From the NCBI GenBank assembly GCA_932521035.1, contig OW051492.1:8618001-8682000 (forward strand): a stretch of 64,000 nucleotides of DNA. The letters run 5' to 3'. The first letter of the stretch is position 1. Every line of letters starts with the position of its first letter. Shown here one piece after another: positions 21,271 to 33,750 of this stretch. The notes beneath the pieces were generated by a model. It was not told where the DNA came from. It made no database searches and saw only the letters and a program-made list of their open reading frames with translations. The translations under genes and the position numbers were made by a program. The stretch is from Oscheius dolichura. Its lineage: Eukaryota; Nematoda; Chromadorea; Rhabditida; Rhabditidae.

Positions 21271-24200
21271 ATGGAACTGAAACCTGGGGAAAGGATCGCC
21301 ACGGGGAAATCGTCGAGACAGTCAATTACCGCCACCCCGAGTCGGGATGGATCGCCGGGAGCGGTAGAAGAAACCGGCAGGAGGACTGTTCCAGGTAATT
21401 TTTGGGGAAAGTAAAGAAAAAAAATGGATGATTTATAGAGAGAATACGACAAAAAAAGAAGGACTACAGCCCAGAAGTCGTAAAATCCAAACCATCGCCG
21501 GCGGTGTGAGTTCTTTTATGACTTTTCCTTTATTAATTGTGGTAGAACCCGTCAATATCGATTATTTATTGGAAATTTGAAGGATTAGTGTCTATTTAGT
21601 AAAAAAATGAGTGGTAGATTAGAATTCACCTTGAAGAAATCCTTTAAATGAACCAGTTTTGAGCAGAATCCCTCAAAAAGGGCAAGAAAATCAACCAAGT
21701 ACTTTTTTTTCTCAGCCTTGCACCCCTTTCCCCTGTTATGGGCAGATTCCTTCGTTATTTTAGGTAGAAAACTCGGTACAGTTATCTATAGATAGACTCC
21801 CAGAACCTTTTACTTCGACTCCGTCCCCGATAGTCCTATCCCCTGCACCCGCAAAGTCTCGGCAAGCCAAAAATATAATGGCGTCACAGTTTTGTAACTG
21901 ATCTAAATAAAGATGATCCTTCTGCCGAGACTTTACGGGTGCACGGCATCGAACCTCCAAATAACCTTCCTTTCTTCCGTGGTTAGGGGACTCTACCTCT
22001 AAAACAGGGATCCCCTTCCTCGTGACTGTCTTATCCTTAAAAAATCAAAGGAGATTCGGTAAATCACCTGGGGACCCCCTCTTATCTAACGTACTTTGAT
22101 CCCGATCTCTGGGGCTAAAATTCTTTTGGTGGAGGGACAGAGGGAAACTCATCTACCCTATTCGTTACCCATGAAGGGCGCGGCCTAAATCGAGTCTCTT
22201 TCTTCTAAAATTCCCTGAAATCCAACCACTTTATCCATTCACTGACGGTCTCCGAAGAGCAGGTGAAGTGGATTTTGTAGTCCTTTTCCTTTACTTTTCT
22301 CTTTCGGGCTTCTATTTTCCACTAGAACAAACTGGAGGCTCTCAAGGGGAAGGTCCTCGGAGGGCCCCGAAGAAGCCGAACGAAATTTTAATCGCACCAG
22401 TTTCCATTATTTTCTATTCTTTTCAGCGGTATAAAATTGAAGCCGGGCCATCGGAAGTCGACAGCCACGCCGGCCGAGACGCCGCCGCCAGAGTTGGGTA
22501 AGCGAGCCCCGCGCCCCAGTGCCCGCTACTCTCCGACGTCTGCTACGAAGAAGTTGAGAGCCTCCCACTCGAAGACCCCAACCGAAGAGCCTCCCATAAT
22601 CAAAAAGGTACCGTCTCCGCCAGTTTTCCGTCCAAATTTGCCCGTATTTCAGTTCCTCTTGAGCACTTTCAAAGAGGCCTTCTATGTGGGAGGAGAAATT
22701 CCTCAAAGCGACTATTCTCTACCTCCTAGAATTCTGAATTTGTGGAAGGTATGGGGACTATTCTAACCCGCGCTCTGCTCTGCTTAATCCCGACGCCGTT
22801 TTCTGCCAATTGCCAACGGCATCGCGCCAAGACCCAGCTATTTTTGACTGGGCCATTGACGCCGCTTTTTCGCGCTCATTTTTGTTTACTCCTCTCTACG
22901 AATTCGGGGGCTACAATTTCGAAATACCGCGGCATTTCGCTTTCTTTTAATTGAAAATCATTGAAAATTACCGTTTTTTTAGAAGAAAAGAGCCGCCGAA
23001 GAGGCCGCGAAACCATCAAAACCCGCCCAGCCAGCCGCCTCCTCTCCTGCCGAACACGAGTTCGCCATACCGGTGTCCGCGACTTTTCGGGTTTGTTTAT
23101 TTATTATCTTTATATTTATTTATTACTTTTTTATATTTTATATTTTACATTCTCTATTTATATTTTTAGATCTTGGGGATTAAAGAAGAACCGGCGGATG
23201 AATATGAGGAGGAGCCGATAGGAGTTGCCGCAGAGACACAACAACTTTTCGAAACTATCCCAATTAAACAGGAGCCGCTCGAGGACGAGGCCGATTATCA
23301 AGGTAAGACTTTTTAATATATTTTTTACTTCAATATTAATTTTTAAAAGAAAGTAATTAGGGAACAATCAAAAATAGTATTTTTTCCTATAACTCGGGCA
23401 AATTTCCCAAAAAGGAGCCTTGAACCCCTCTGTTTAGAGAAAAGTCGCAATAACCTTGCTCCTGCTCCTTTTCAAACCGTTCTAAACGTTAATTTATAAT
23501 TTGAAGATCATAATTTAGGAGTAGCTAATTAAATAAACAAAGTTTATCGTCTTTTCCCTGACAAGTCGAAGAAATCAACCAAATAATGGGGGATATAACA
23601 TCAGAGCGGCTAAAATGCGCCCACAACTGATTATCGCCTCTTTCTGAATTAAAATTTCCACTTTACAAATTTTATTTACCTTTCAAAGAGTCAATTCCAG
23701 GCCCATCTCATTCAAACAACTTCGTCACAACGGATTCCGAATTCGAACAAGATATGAAGCCAATAATAGCAGAACCACCGGCTAAAAAGCGACGGGCTAC
23801 CTTAACTAAAGAACCCGAAGAGACGACACCAGCTGCTGAGACTCCCAAAGGACGGAGAAAATCAGCTCCAAGTGTTCCAGAACCAGAAGACGCCCCCGAA
23901 CAGGCGCCGGAACCCGAAGCTAGTGGTGTCGAGTCCCGGCGGGCCAGTCGCCGCTCAACGGCCGGATTCAAAGACTTCATGGCCCAGGTTAGAGGTCCCA
24001 CGAGGAAGGACAGCCAGGAGAAGACGGCTACGGTTGGTTTCCAGCTTATTTTTTATGAAGTATTCGAATTTTAGGAGGAGAAAAAGAAGCGGCGAAGTCG
24101 GAAGGTCAAGGAACAGACGCCTGAACCAGAAGAAACGGAAGAAGAAGCTGAAGAAGAGGCAGCGGACCCGAATTTCAAGGATAAGTCCCTTCCACCCCTG

Positions 24201-27200
24201 CCTCTGGAAGTCTCCCCGTTGATGATCGACGAGGCGGAACAGGATGACAATCCAGAGGAAGAGGAGGAACCGGTAAAGAAGACTACTCCCAAGATTAAGC
24301 TCCCCATTCGGAAGAGAGCGTCAAAAAAGTGAGTTACTTGGGTATTTTGAGACAATAATAAGATTTTTTAGGGAAAAGACTCCTGAAAGCCCCCCGGAGC
24401 CGCCTCCTAAAGACTTTTCTAGAGAGAAAGAGCCATCAGAGAGTCCTACACCGACACCGTCACCAGCAGCTGCAAGAAGAAGGTAAGGGCTTCCACTCCA
24501 TACGTATTCGGCCAATCATTGGGTTAACAACTAGAAAATTCAGCTAGAAGTAAGCCCGATATCGGGTGAGCTCACAATGTCGGCTAATTGACCTCTCATA
24601 CCGGGGAAAGCGGCCGGGGGGTCAGTGTGTAGTCAAATGTAAACATCCTGTCTTGAACATAAACAGTTCGCAAAATAACGTAGGGAGTGGATATGGAGGT
24701 TAGCAGGCAGTCCAATTGCCTTGAAGCTAAAATATTGGGTCCTAAAGCGCAGAAAAGGTTGCGAGCTAGGGTTCCACTTCCAGTTGTTTTTCCCCCAAAG
24801 CATCCTCCTGCCCTATTCCGGGAAAGATCTCTTACAGCTATTTTCAAGGGCGACACAACAGCACCCAGTGTCAGGGATGAGGCATTATGACCTTTAGTTT
24901 CCCACTGTCGAAAAATGTTGGCTTCACCTCTCTCACCACAGTCCCCGTCGCGCTAAAAAAAGCTAATGCCCCCTGGGTTTAGTCATATCTCATGTGAGCC
25001 GGCATCCCCCGCCCCGCCCTGTCCACCCTTTTGACTTTTTGCATCAATCGATATCGACCTCCTCTCTTTTCCAGATCCAGCCGTGGTAGTGTTCCCTCGT
25101 CTAAAATTGTCGAAATGAAGAAAGCTACCCCCCGAGGAGGAGGAAAGGCCAAGGAGGAGAAAGAGAAGGAAAAGGCGCCGGAGAAGTTCAGCTTGAAACC
25201 GAAGCCCGGATCTGCGTTGGAAATACTGAAAAAGACATCAAGGTACTGTTATTTTCTTCATTTTCGAGGTATTACTCGATCCTTTGTAGGTATCAACGAG
25301 TCCAGAGGAGTCCTACACCGGAGGCGACCTTGACACCGAGTCCGGCAGCATCGGCCAGTTCATCGACTCATATTACTCCGGAAAAGAAGCAGGAAAAGGT
25401 GGTGGAGGAGCCTAAAAAGGAGGAGAAGGAGTCTCCAGTAGTGAAGAAGAAGGAAGAGGTGGAGAAAGGTGAGCTTTCGTCCTAACCACTGATTTTCCCC
25501 ATTTTAATTATTGAATTCCCTTTTTTTCATTTCCTTTATTTTCAGAAAAAGCTGAAAAGGTCAAATCCCCCGAAAAGCCCTCGGAACAGGTAGAAGACGA
25601 ACCAATGGAAGTGGAGGAACCGGAAGAGGTCAAACCAGAGGAGGAGAAGCCTGCCGAAGAGCTCCAGCCCTCAACATCCACTGCCAACGCTCCAGAAGTG
25701 AGTGAAGACGAGCCGGAGCCCGAGGAAGACGACGAAGAGTCCGAGCCGGAGCCCGAGCCAGTCAAAAACTCCAAATCCAAGCGTCAGCCCCTGAAAGGAC
25801 TAATTAAAATTACTCCCAAAGGAAGGAAAGCGGTAATTTTTTTTATTTTCTGCCTATAGAAATTATATTTTAGGCCACAGCTCTGAAATCTCCAGAAAAA
25901 GCTGTCCCTAAAACTCCGGAAAAGGTAGCCACCACCCCGGTTGAAGATTTTGTAAAGCCTGCTCCAATTGTCACTGCGAGGCGGTCCGGTAGAGCTTTGA
26001 AGCCAAAAGTCGTCTCGGATTATGTCTTTGAGGGTCCTGTAACGATTAGAAAGGTCTGTAGAGTTTTAAAAATATCTTACTGTAAGGTTTAGGACGTTGA
26101 GACGCCAAGGAGCCCGCTAAAGTCTCCGTTGAGGTCAACCCCGGTGAAGAGTCCCGCCGCGATAAAGTCGCCTCCTTTGAAATCGCCTCTTGTGAAGCCT
26201 CTTTCTGTGAAATCGCCCCCGGTTAAATCTCTCGAGAAACCAGAGACAAACAGAAGAAAGTCGGTCAGTCAGACGCCAGAGAAGAAGGCCGAGAAGCCCG
26301 CGGAGCCCGCCCCGGAGGATGGAGAAGAGACAGCTGCCGAGAAGACCCGAAAATACGTGGAGGAGCATAAGGGACCAATCAAGTTAAGCTTCAAAATTGG
26401 AGAGGACGTCGCAACGGTGCTGAAACCCACAGATGAGTCGGCCGGAACTTCGGCCTCCACCCCGGTGAGCGAGGACAGCCCCCTGGAGGAGGAGACGGGG
26501 GACGAGACAAGGATGTCGACAGAAGACATCCCCCAGAAGATGCCCCACCTGACGGGGGCGGCGGCCAAGTCTCATAAGAAGAAGGACCCCCATTGGTGGA
26601 CCAGTTACACCCCGAGTCCGAAGCCAATCCTGGAGAATTTTATTCGCCCGGATGGGACAATCGAACACCTCGGAGTCGTCGTCAATTCCGTCATGGATCA
26701 TCTCCTGCTGAAAGTTTGTGAAGACGGAATAAAGAGACACTCGAACAATCGGGGAAAGGAGGCCAGGAAACAAGAGTAGGTTCTCTTTGGGTTACGGTAA
26801 TTGTTCCGTTTTTAGAATAGCAGAAATGGCAAAGAAGCGCTACCATGATAAGAAGAAGCTGGCGGAGGAGAGGATGGCCCGTGGGGAGCCGGCTGAACTC
26901 TTCCCGGTCAAGAGGACGACGGCAGAACTCTTTGCCCATACGATAGCGACAAGGGAAAGGGCAAAGAAAGGAGCCCTGTACAGGTCGAACGAGTACCTCC
27001 TGAAGCCGTCGAAATATCCAAGGGAAATGGAGATGGAGGTGGATGAGGCACCGCAGATAACGACGACGGGAATACGAAAGGTATGGCGGCTTTTAATTAT
27101 TTATTGTAGCCGTTTATAGAGAGAGCAACGTGAGCAGGAGGCCCGCGACTATCTGAACCGTCAATTCATGCGCGAAGCGGAAGAAGATCTCCGCAACGAG

Positions 27201-30200
27201 AAGCGCGACATGCGGATGCACAAGAAGGCCTCCAAACCCATCAAACATGTTCGTTTTGTCCTCTTTTTCTTTTATTTTCCCAAATGTTTAGGTGACTTTT
27301 AAAGATTTCCTTGATGAGAAGAGTGAAAAGACGGCCCAGGCTCTTCGTCCAAGCCAAGCGAACGGGGACTACTTCCACCGAGAGATCCTTCGCGAGCCGG
27401 AAGAGATTTATCCGCCGAGTCAGAGCAGCGAGGTCGACACGGATGACGATGAAACACCGCTTACTGTAGGATTTCGATTAGAATTCAATATAAAGGACTA
27501 TTTTAAGGCCACAACGTCGGCGAATTTCATGGAACACGCCCAGAGCTCTACTGACCAGATCTGTACCTATATGATGAGGCGGTTGAACCCGGACGGCGGG
27601 TGTAATATCTACGATATGTTGGAGAGGGTCAGAGAGGAGCCGGAGATCCGTCAGGCTGTCATTGCCAACACAATTGAAGTGTTGATTGAATTCCACCAGG
27701 TCCAGCTGGGAGTGGAGTATTCGACGTAAGTTAGAGAAACAGCCAGGAGAAAGAGGGAATGGTTTTAGGACGGCGCACATTACTCTTCATAATGAAGCAC
27801 AAAGAAGGGCCTACGATCTGAGGAGCGCATTCAGCATCAATAATTCGGTGAGTTGGAGAACTGAACAAAGACGCATACCGGAAGGGCTTTATTAGTCATT
27901 CGCGAAGTAGGAATAGATACCGTATACTCTTCAAAGCGAGCCGAGGAATTCCCTAGGAGTACATAAAACCCCGTCAAATAAGTCCACAAATACAGTAACA
28001 AGAGAAGGCACATCATAAAAAACATATATATATATAAGAGCGATACCATACGTTGCATTTATTTTCTTTCACGAGTCTCTTCGATAACTGCTCCGTCTAG
28101 CTAGCCTTCTTCTTCTCTTCTTCTCCCGTCTCTTCCCTTTTTGGCTTCTTTCTCCCCGTCGACTCGGTGGTGGCCGTTGAAGTCGGCGGCTGTTCCAGTT
28201 CTTGCAAATTGATCGACACACCTATCGAGACATGAAGCGGAACGGAGCGGAGAAAATGATCCAAGCCATTGGAAAGGGTGGTAGAGGCAGCAGGACAAGG
28301 GTCCATCCTTCGCCGGGGCAAGACACTGACTGATATGGCTGCTGTTGGCTGGGTGGGGTCTTGTGGGGATTAGACCATTCCTGACTGGAAATTTCTTGCT
28401 AGAAATATTAAAAAGGTGAATAGACTGGTAAAAAAATTGCTCTCTGGATCAAAAATTTGGCCAAAAACTCAAAATACTGTAGTTTTCGGCGCGATTAGGC
28501 TGCACCGCGCCCTTATCACCTCCTTTCCTCCCCTAAAACAGACTTTCTCGAAATTTTGACTATCACTCTTTACAATTTAATGTTTTTTATCACCTTCTAT
28601 CTTTTCTCCTTCCTAAAAACAAGTTCATTGCATTAAAATCGAGGTTGCAGGGCGAGTAGGCGCGCTAGAAAGCGGCGGGACCCAGTTTAGAGGGAAAAAT
28701 ATGCAGAGAGTAAGAAAATGACTGAATTTGGTACTTCCAGCCGGGTCAGAGCAGAGATTTTGACCTCTATTTATTCTTTAAAGTGCCTTTATTATTATAA
28801 AACTCTAAAGTTTTTCAGGAACGCGAAACCATGGCCTGGGCGCACTCCCTGCTAATCCAAAACCTCCCGGCGGACTATCTCTCCGGTTATTTGATCCTCC
28901 TTCGCTATTGGAAACATCAGGTAAGATTTCCAGTTATTATCTTTATAAAATAGTGTTTCCAGTCCGGTTCCGTTGTGGCGTCCTTTGCCAAGAAGTCTCA
29001 AGACGAATCCTACCCCTGGCCGGAGGTGACTGACATAATTTGGAGCTACATCACCGGAAAAGTTCTGGACCCGGATCGCGAGAATCTCCAAGCCACTATT
29101 AATGTGAGTATAGAATGTTTATAGGCGTGTTACAATTTTTATTATTATCATTCCCTTCCCCGACCCGTTGGAGAGAATTTTGACTCTTTTGATGAGCTCA
29201 CAGGGTGTTTAGAGGCGGGATTTCTTTACAGTAACCAAGACTGAATTTCATGGGCAGGTCCTGAGACGACTGCACGCCTGGAAAGCTCATTCCATGGCCT
29301 GTGCTTTCGTTTCGGGACCTACTGTTGAATTCCTAGGTTTCTGGAGGGAGTTTTGCAATATTTGGGCCAAACTTCCTACAGTAACCCCTGGAAGACTACG
29401 GTATCCAAATCTAGCGTTTTGTAGCTCATCAAAAGGGTCAAAACTCTTCCCCGAGTCCCCCCTATTTTATATATCTTTCTCCTTTTTTTTTGGCTCCTAA
29501 AAATACGTGTTCGCTGTGATTTTAGTCCCAGTCCGAGGCATATCATCATTCCCTCCTTCCCAGTTTATATCTTCCCAGTTCCCGCCGTTCATTTTCAATT
29601 ACGAGTAGCCCCTGAGGTTTTCTCATGTACTACGAGACACACACACACAATTAAAGATTTCTAATAAAATTTACTGTGTTTTTTCTATCTAACCCAAGGA
29701 GAAAAAAGAGTAAAAATAGGGTCTAGGGGCCTTTGTGGTGGTGGTGGTCAGAGAAAACCTCAGAAGCCAAACTTGTGACTAAAATGATGAAAATTTAGGC
29801 TGAATCTCTTTCGGATGTGATTTTTGTCCTGGTTCCGCCTGCCTTTCAATTCGGAGAATACACTTTCACCACAAAGGCTCATGACACTATTTACAGGTAG
29901 ACTTTATACTTTTTTTTTCTTTTTTGGGGGGTTGGATGTTGTCTGCTCTTTGGGGGAATGGGAAGGACTTGGTTGCTGTTGGATTTCTTCTTGACAATCA
30001 CGATTCCATGGACCGATGCGCAGACCCGCCAGTCCAGAAAGAGGCAGAGGTGGAAAGATAGAGACTGTCCTGTTTGTAGAGAATCTTCTTCCCATATTGA
30101 CATCAGCATTGACATATGAAGCACTCGTCTTGATCCCCTGCAAGTGGATAGACCCCTCTCCGACCAGGGAAACCTCAAATAGGTCCGAATGACCCAGTGG

Positions 30201-33200
30201 GAAGAGATGCTGATAAGACGCCCTCACCCTGTTGTACGGCAAAGCACATCATTCGAAACTGGTCAAAGAAAGCCGAATGAAACCATACTCGTCCTACCGT
30301 AAGCCATAGGGAAGGGAAGGTTGACACGACCCTCCAAAAAGTTGCGTGCTTCGATTATTTTTGACCATGTGAGGATGGACTCTGGCAGCTGCGACTGTTC
30401 GGTCTTCTTTGTTCTCTGCTCTTTGCCTATCCGGATTTTTACCTCCCCGCTAAAGTTTTTCGGACATTCTTCTCGACGAAGCAATGAGTGAAGCCCAAAC
30501 GGAAGACTGAAAGATTAGGGACTTATGAATCTACAAAAATTGGGCACCTTGAGCCTTCCAAAAATCTGCTGTTGACCCAAAACTTCTCCCCTTTCCAGAT
30601 GGCTGAAAGGAATCAGCTCGAAGGAGTCCTTCATAGTCAACATGGAGTATGAGTGCCGAAATAACGAGTCCATCTGGGAGGCCGTCGATTTCTACGTGAA
30701 GGTCATCAAAAATGAGGTATTCCTTCCTTTATTTTCGTTATAAAATATAATTTCTAGGTTCAAAAACTGGTGAAAGAGATGCGAGACAAGAGGATAGTCC
30801 TGGTCGGGTGGCGGCTGTCCAGCTACTTCAACCACCGCGTCGTCCAGTTGATCCACGGCGTCTCGGCCATCATTGACTTGGCTTTTAATCAGAAGACTCA
30901 ATACGGCTATCGAGGGGTATGTTTTCCCTTTGGGACCCATTTAAAATTCCTTCAGGGACCGGACGATGACATCCTGTTGACCTATTGCCCGAGTCTCTTT
31001 GTCGTCGGCTCCCATTCCACCAGTTTCGACGCCGTCAAGCTGAAAGAATTGAGGGGGAGTATGCAATGTGGGTTACTGTACTACATTTTATTCAACAAGG
31101 GTGGGGGAGGCTGCCTGGAGCAGGCCAGCTCAAGCGGGGGGATACATGTCCCGGCGGGGGTAGGCAGTCACCGAACTGGTGGTGATCGTCTTTTCCGGGC
31201 CTCTACAGCAGCAATACCAACAGGCGTGGATGATGGCCGGGATCCAGAAGAATAAGAGGAGGATGATGTTGATCAACACCTGGCAGTTACAGCTGCCGGC
31301 GTGGAAATAGACGGCCAGGGGCTGAAAGTAGGGGGCGAATGAACTGGATCATACTGAAAAGGCGTCCCGGCGGCGCCACTGAGGCATCTGCCCGCCATTT
31401 CAAGGTTCTGACCAGGAATTCGAGCAGAATTTTAGCGAAAATGACTTTTTGACTAACTTTTGACTTGAAAATAAGTACCTTTTGATATTATTTTGGTAAA
31501 AAATGACTCTATAACTCTGGTAGCCGTACATTTTCCAGAAACGGCGCCTTTACGTCTTTGGTCCAAAGACTTTGGCAACAAAAATCAGCCATGGACCTCC
31601 TTTTTCATTATTTCAGTAATCTTTCGATTCTAGGTGGCTTGAATATCGCCCCCGCAAGAAAAACCCCGAAATTAAAAGTTCTCTGTAACATAGAAACCCT
31701 CACCAAGGGGATGACAAAAAATTAGAGAGCGCAGAACAGCCATGTCGAAAGGGGGAGACGGGATTTTCCCTGTTGTGTGAGTGTCGAGTTGTTTTTAGTA
31801 GCGAGCCCGTTATTTTTGCTAGAAAACATAACTATAGGCTCATAAGTACCTTTTGATAGGTACTTATGAAAGGTACTTATGAGCCTATAGTTATGTTTTC
31901 CTCGATTTGCTCTGGTTCATAAAAATGAACATGGAAACGTCTTGTTGTGGCGATAAATAGCCCAGAACCGCTGAGAATAGACCAAGGTGCGGTCTGATCC
32001 CACTTTCCTCAAATTGAACTCGTTTTGAACCATAAAATGGTCGCCATACTATATTTTAAAGCAATTTTTAAAGTAAAACACTGTCTGTGATATACAGTAC
32101 CCATGTTTTCTTTTAATTTTTAAATAAAACTGACCGGAAAGAAGATACAGAAGAAGGATTCGCACTCGTTTGTCTGAGCGCATTCCTTGCTAAAATATTG
32201 TATACTCGTCCTGTTCAAAGGGCTATGGTAGCAGGAGAATGGATTGAAAAACGAATAAGTGGAAAACTGACCACATACACATAGTATTACCCATGGCGAC
32301 TCGTCTTCGGCGTGGGGAATGGCCGGGGGAGGATGGACCGGGGCTTGATGGGCCTGGCGGTATCTATTGGCTACCGGTCCCAGCAAAAAATCATTTTGCA
32401 GAGCTGCCCAGCAACCGCGATACCCAGTGATTTTTGAAATCTAACCCTTTGTTGGTTATTTCGAGAGACAACTCAACCAGAAATCAGATTAAAAAAATAA
32501 AAGCAAAATGAATATTTCAGCCGAAACAGGAGCAATCGTTGTCCACTACGGGGATGACCATCTCTATGTCCCAGCGTATGTTCTCAACCGATTGGGAATT
32601 ACACAGAGGACCGTCTACCGGAGCATTATTGTGAGTCTTTTCTTCTTATTGTAGCTTGAAGAGGGCAGCGACATCGGGGCCTAGGCCCTCCAAGAAGTTC
32701 ATTGGTTACTGTATGAAATACAGACCAGCGAATACCATACTTCACCTTGTCAGAAATTCAATTTTATTCCCAACAGAAAAACTGAAAACGGATCTATGAA
32801 TTGTTGGTCAGGCCACCGCCCGCGAACTGGGCTACAGTAATCTTACGGCCGGGTACTGTAACTGTGAAGAAGATGCACCACAAGATACAGGGTCTCGAGA
32901 TCCATCCCTCTCCTTTTGGCTTCAAAAATACTCTTCTCTTTTGCAGGAAACCATCATAGAGTTCTTGAACCTCCCCTCCACGAAGAAAGAACGATCCCAG
33001 CTGATCCAAGTCGACTTGAACAGTGTCTACAATGTGGATTTGGATAGTATGAAGGCGATTGCCGGCGGCGCCCCGGCCTCCCTCCGCCTGGTCCAGAAAT
33101 ATCCCTCGGCTGACGGGAAACCACTTCCGACTCCTCGTCCAAGGAAGAGGAAAATGTAAGCTATTCCTCCATAAAATATAATTATGAATTTCCAGGGAAT

Positions 33201-33550
33201 TCATAACCCAGCCACCGACGTTGATGACCTCGATGGGAGGGGGGCTGCCCCCTCCGGCGGTGTCTTCCCTCCTGGCCGAGTCAAATGTTGTCACGACGGC
33301 CGAGGCCCGTTACCGCTTCGACGAGATCGTCCGAAATGCCCGGAGCATCGGCCACGCCGACCTGTCATCGCCCCTGTCCCCCTCCCTGCCCCGCACCGCC
33401 CCCGCCATGTATAAGGGCCTAGTCTCCCCGAAAATAATGAATCCCCTTCTTCGGCCGCCTCCTCTCCCCTCTCAGCTGCTCGCCCAACCCGCCCCTCCAC
33501 CCCCAGCCTCCCGCGCCCCCCTCGACCCGGCTAATATTTCTCTCAGCTAA
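21271..33550 (+). CDS. KANSL3/NSL3-like protein with long disordered N-terminal half
   Basis: Twenty-six exons whose phases all agree give about 1,705 aa. Exon starts: 21271, 21439, 22427, 22983, 23170, 23701, 24075, 24372, 25075, 25290, 25546, 25874, 26093, 26816, 27120, 27292, 27769, 28819, 28963, 29799, 30599, 30758, 30956, 32521, 32947, 33196. The C-terminal half matches KAT8 regulatory NSL complex subunit 3: MAWAHSLLIQNLPADYLSGY, then the alpha/beta-hydrolase-like core (KRIVLVGWRLSSYFN, GPDDDILLTYCPSLFVVGSH, TGAIVVHYGDDHLYVP, ETIIEFLNLP) and a Pro-rich tail. NSL3 scaffolds a MOF-type histone acetyltransferase complex in the nucleus; the Caenorhabditis counterpart is, from memory, sumv-2. 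The first about 900 residues are low complexity, with many SPEK/TPEK, KSP and acidic repeats and sumoylation-like IKEEP and IKQEP. That half has no counterpart I know in vertebrate KANSL3. The canonical nucleophile elbow Ser is replaced (GWRLS), as in a non-catalytic fold. Confidence 0.85.
21842..21947. mobile_element. About 105-bp MITE with GCACCCGTAAA-type ends
   Basis: Lies in the second intron of the KANSL3-like gene. Left arm CCTGCACCCGCAAAGTCTCG and its complement (CGAGACTTTACGGGTGCACGG) at the right. The interior (GGCGTCACAGTTTTGTAACT, TAAATAAAGATGA) matches the element at 50198-50344 closely, so the two are recent relatives. Confidence 0.75.
28097..28318 (-). CDS. Possible small nested antisense gene
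   Basis: A minus-strand open frame of up to 74 codons ends in a Lys/Glu-rich tail (KKPKREETGEEEKKKAS). It lies wholly in the 970-nt intron between exons at 27847 and 28819 of the KANSL3-like gene. Downstream, minus-strand AATAAA sequences (near 28064 and 27890) could serve as poly(A) signals. No family recognised and no clear start; it may be spurious. Confidence 0.25.
   Translation of the reverse strand, partial: PRRRMDPCPAASTTLSNGLDHFLRSVPLHVSIGVSINLQELEQPPTSTATTESTGRKKPKREETGEEEKKKAS
29904..30484 (-). CDS. Possible nested antisense gene, two exons
   Basis: Minus-strand frames at 30484-30263 (KIRIGKEQRTKKTEQSQLPE ... ARNFLEGRVNLPFPMAYG) and 30212-29904 (HLFPLGHSDLFEVSLVGEG ... GLAGLRIGPWNRD, ending PPKKKKKV) can be joined by a short intron. 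They sit entirely within the 700-nt intron 29897-30598 of the KANSL3-like gene. The amino acid composition looks protein-like, but no domain is recognised and neither exon has a convincing ATG. Confidence 0.3.
31068..32520 (+). other. 1.45-kb intron of the KANSL3-like gene
   Basis: Separates the FVVGSH exon from the TGAIVVHYGDD exon. It contains a perfect 32-bp inverted repeat (listed separately), a related GTACCTTTTGATATT phrase near 31475, G-rich stretches at 31100-31160, and otherwise unremarkable sequence. The minus-strand frame at 32120-32386 has no support. Confidence 0.5.
31822..31900. repeat. Perfect 32-bp inverted repeat
   Basis: GAAAACATAACTATAGGCTC plus CATAAGTACCTT at 31822-31853 is exactly reverse-complemented at 31869-31900, with a 15-nt loop that itself repeats GGTACTTATG. 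As RNA from either strand this would be a very stable hairpin. It lies in an intron. The perfect match means recent formation or selection. No target duplication was seen outside GAAAAC/GTTTTC. Confidence 0.85.
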
Positions 33551-33750
33551 CTGATGTCCTCCCATGATCTCGTTGTCTCGCTCCTCTCTGTTTTCTGATT
33601 GGAGTTTCTTTATATATACCCCAGTTTAAGCTCCTCGGTAGTTTGTTAGTTTTCTTGTTATTTTTTACAGATTGTTGAATAAAAATGGAATATTGTTCAA
33701 GTTCTCCCGCGACTCCTTGAATATAGAATATACGACCCACCTCCAGAACT

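Noticed and set aside
22268-22501. Plus-strand frame containing KIEAGPSEVDSHAGRDAAAR
   Set aside because: The exon at 22427 reads better in another frame (KLKPGHRKST...), which also fits the phases of both neighbouring exons.
27467-27500. A possible 30-nt intron in the KANSL3-like exon 27292-27725
   Set aside because: Too short for splicing here, and the frame is open straight through.
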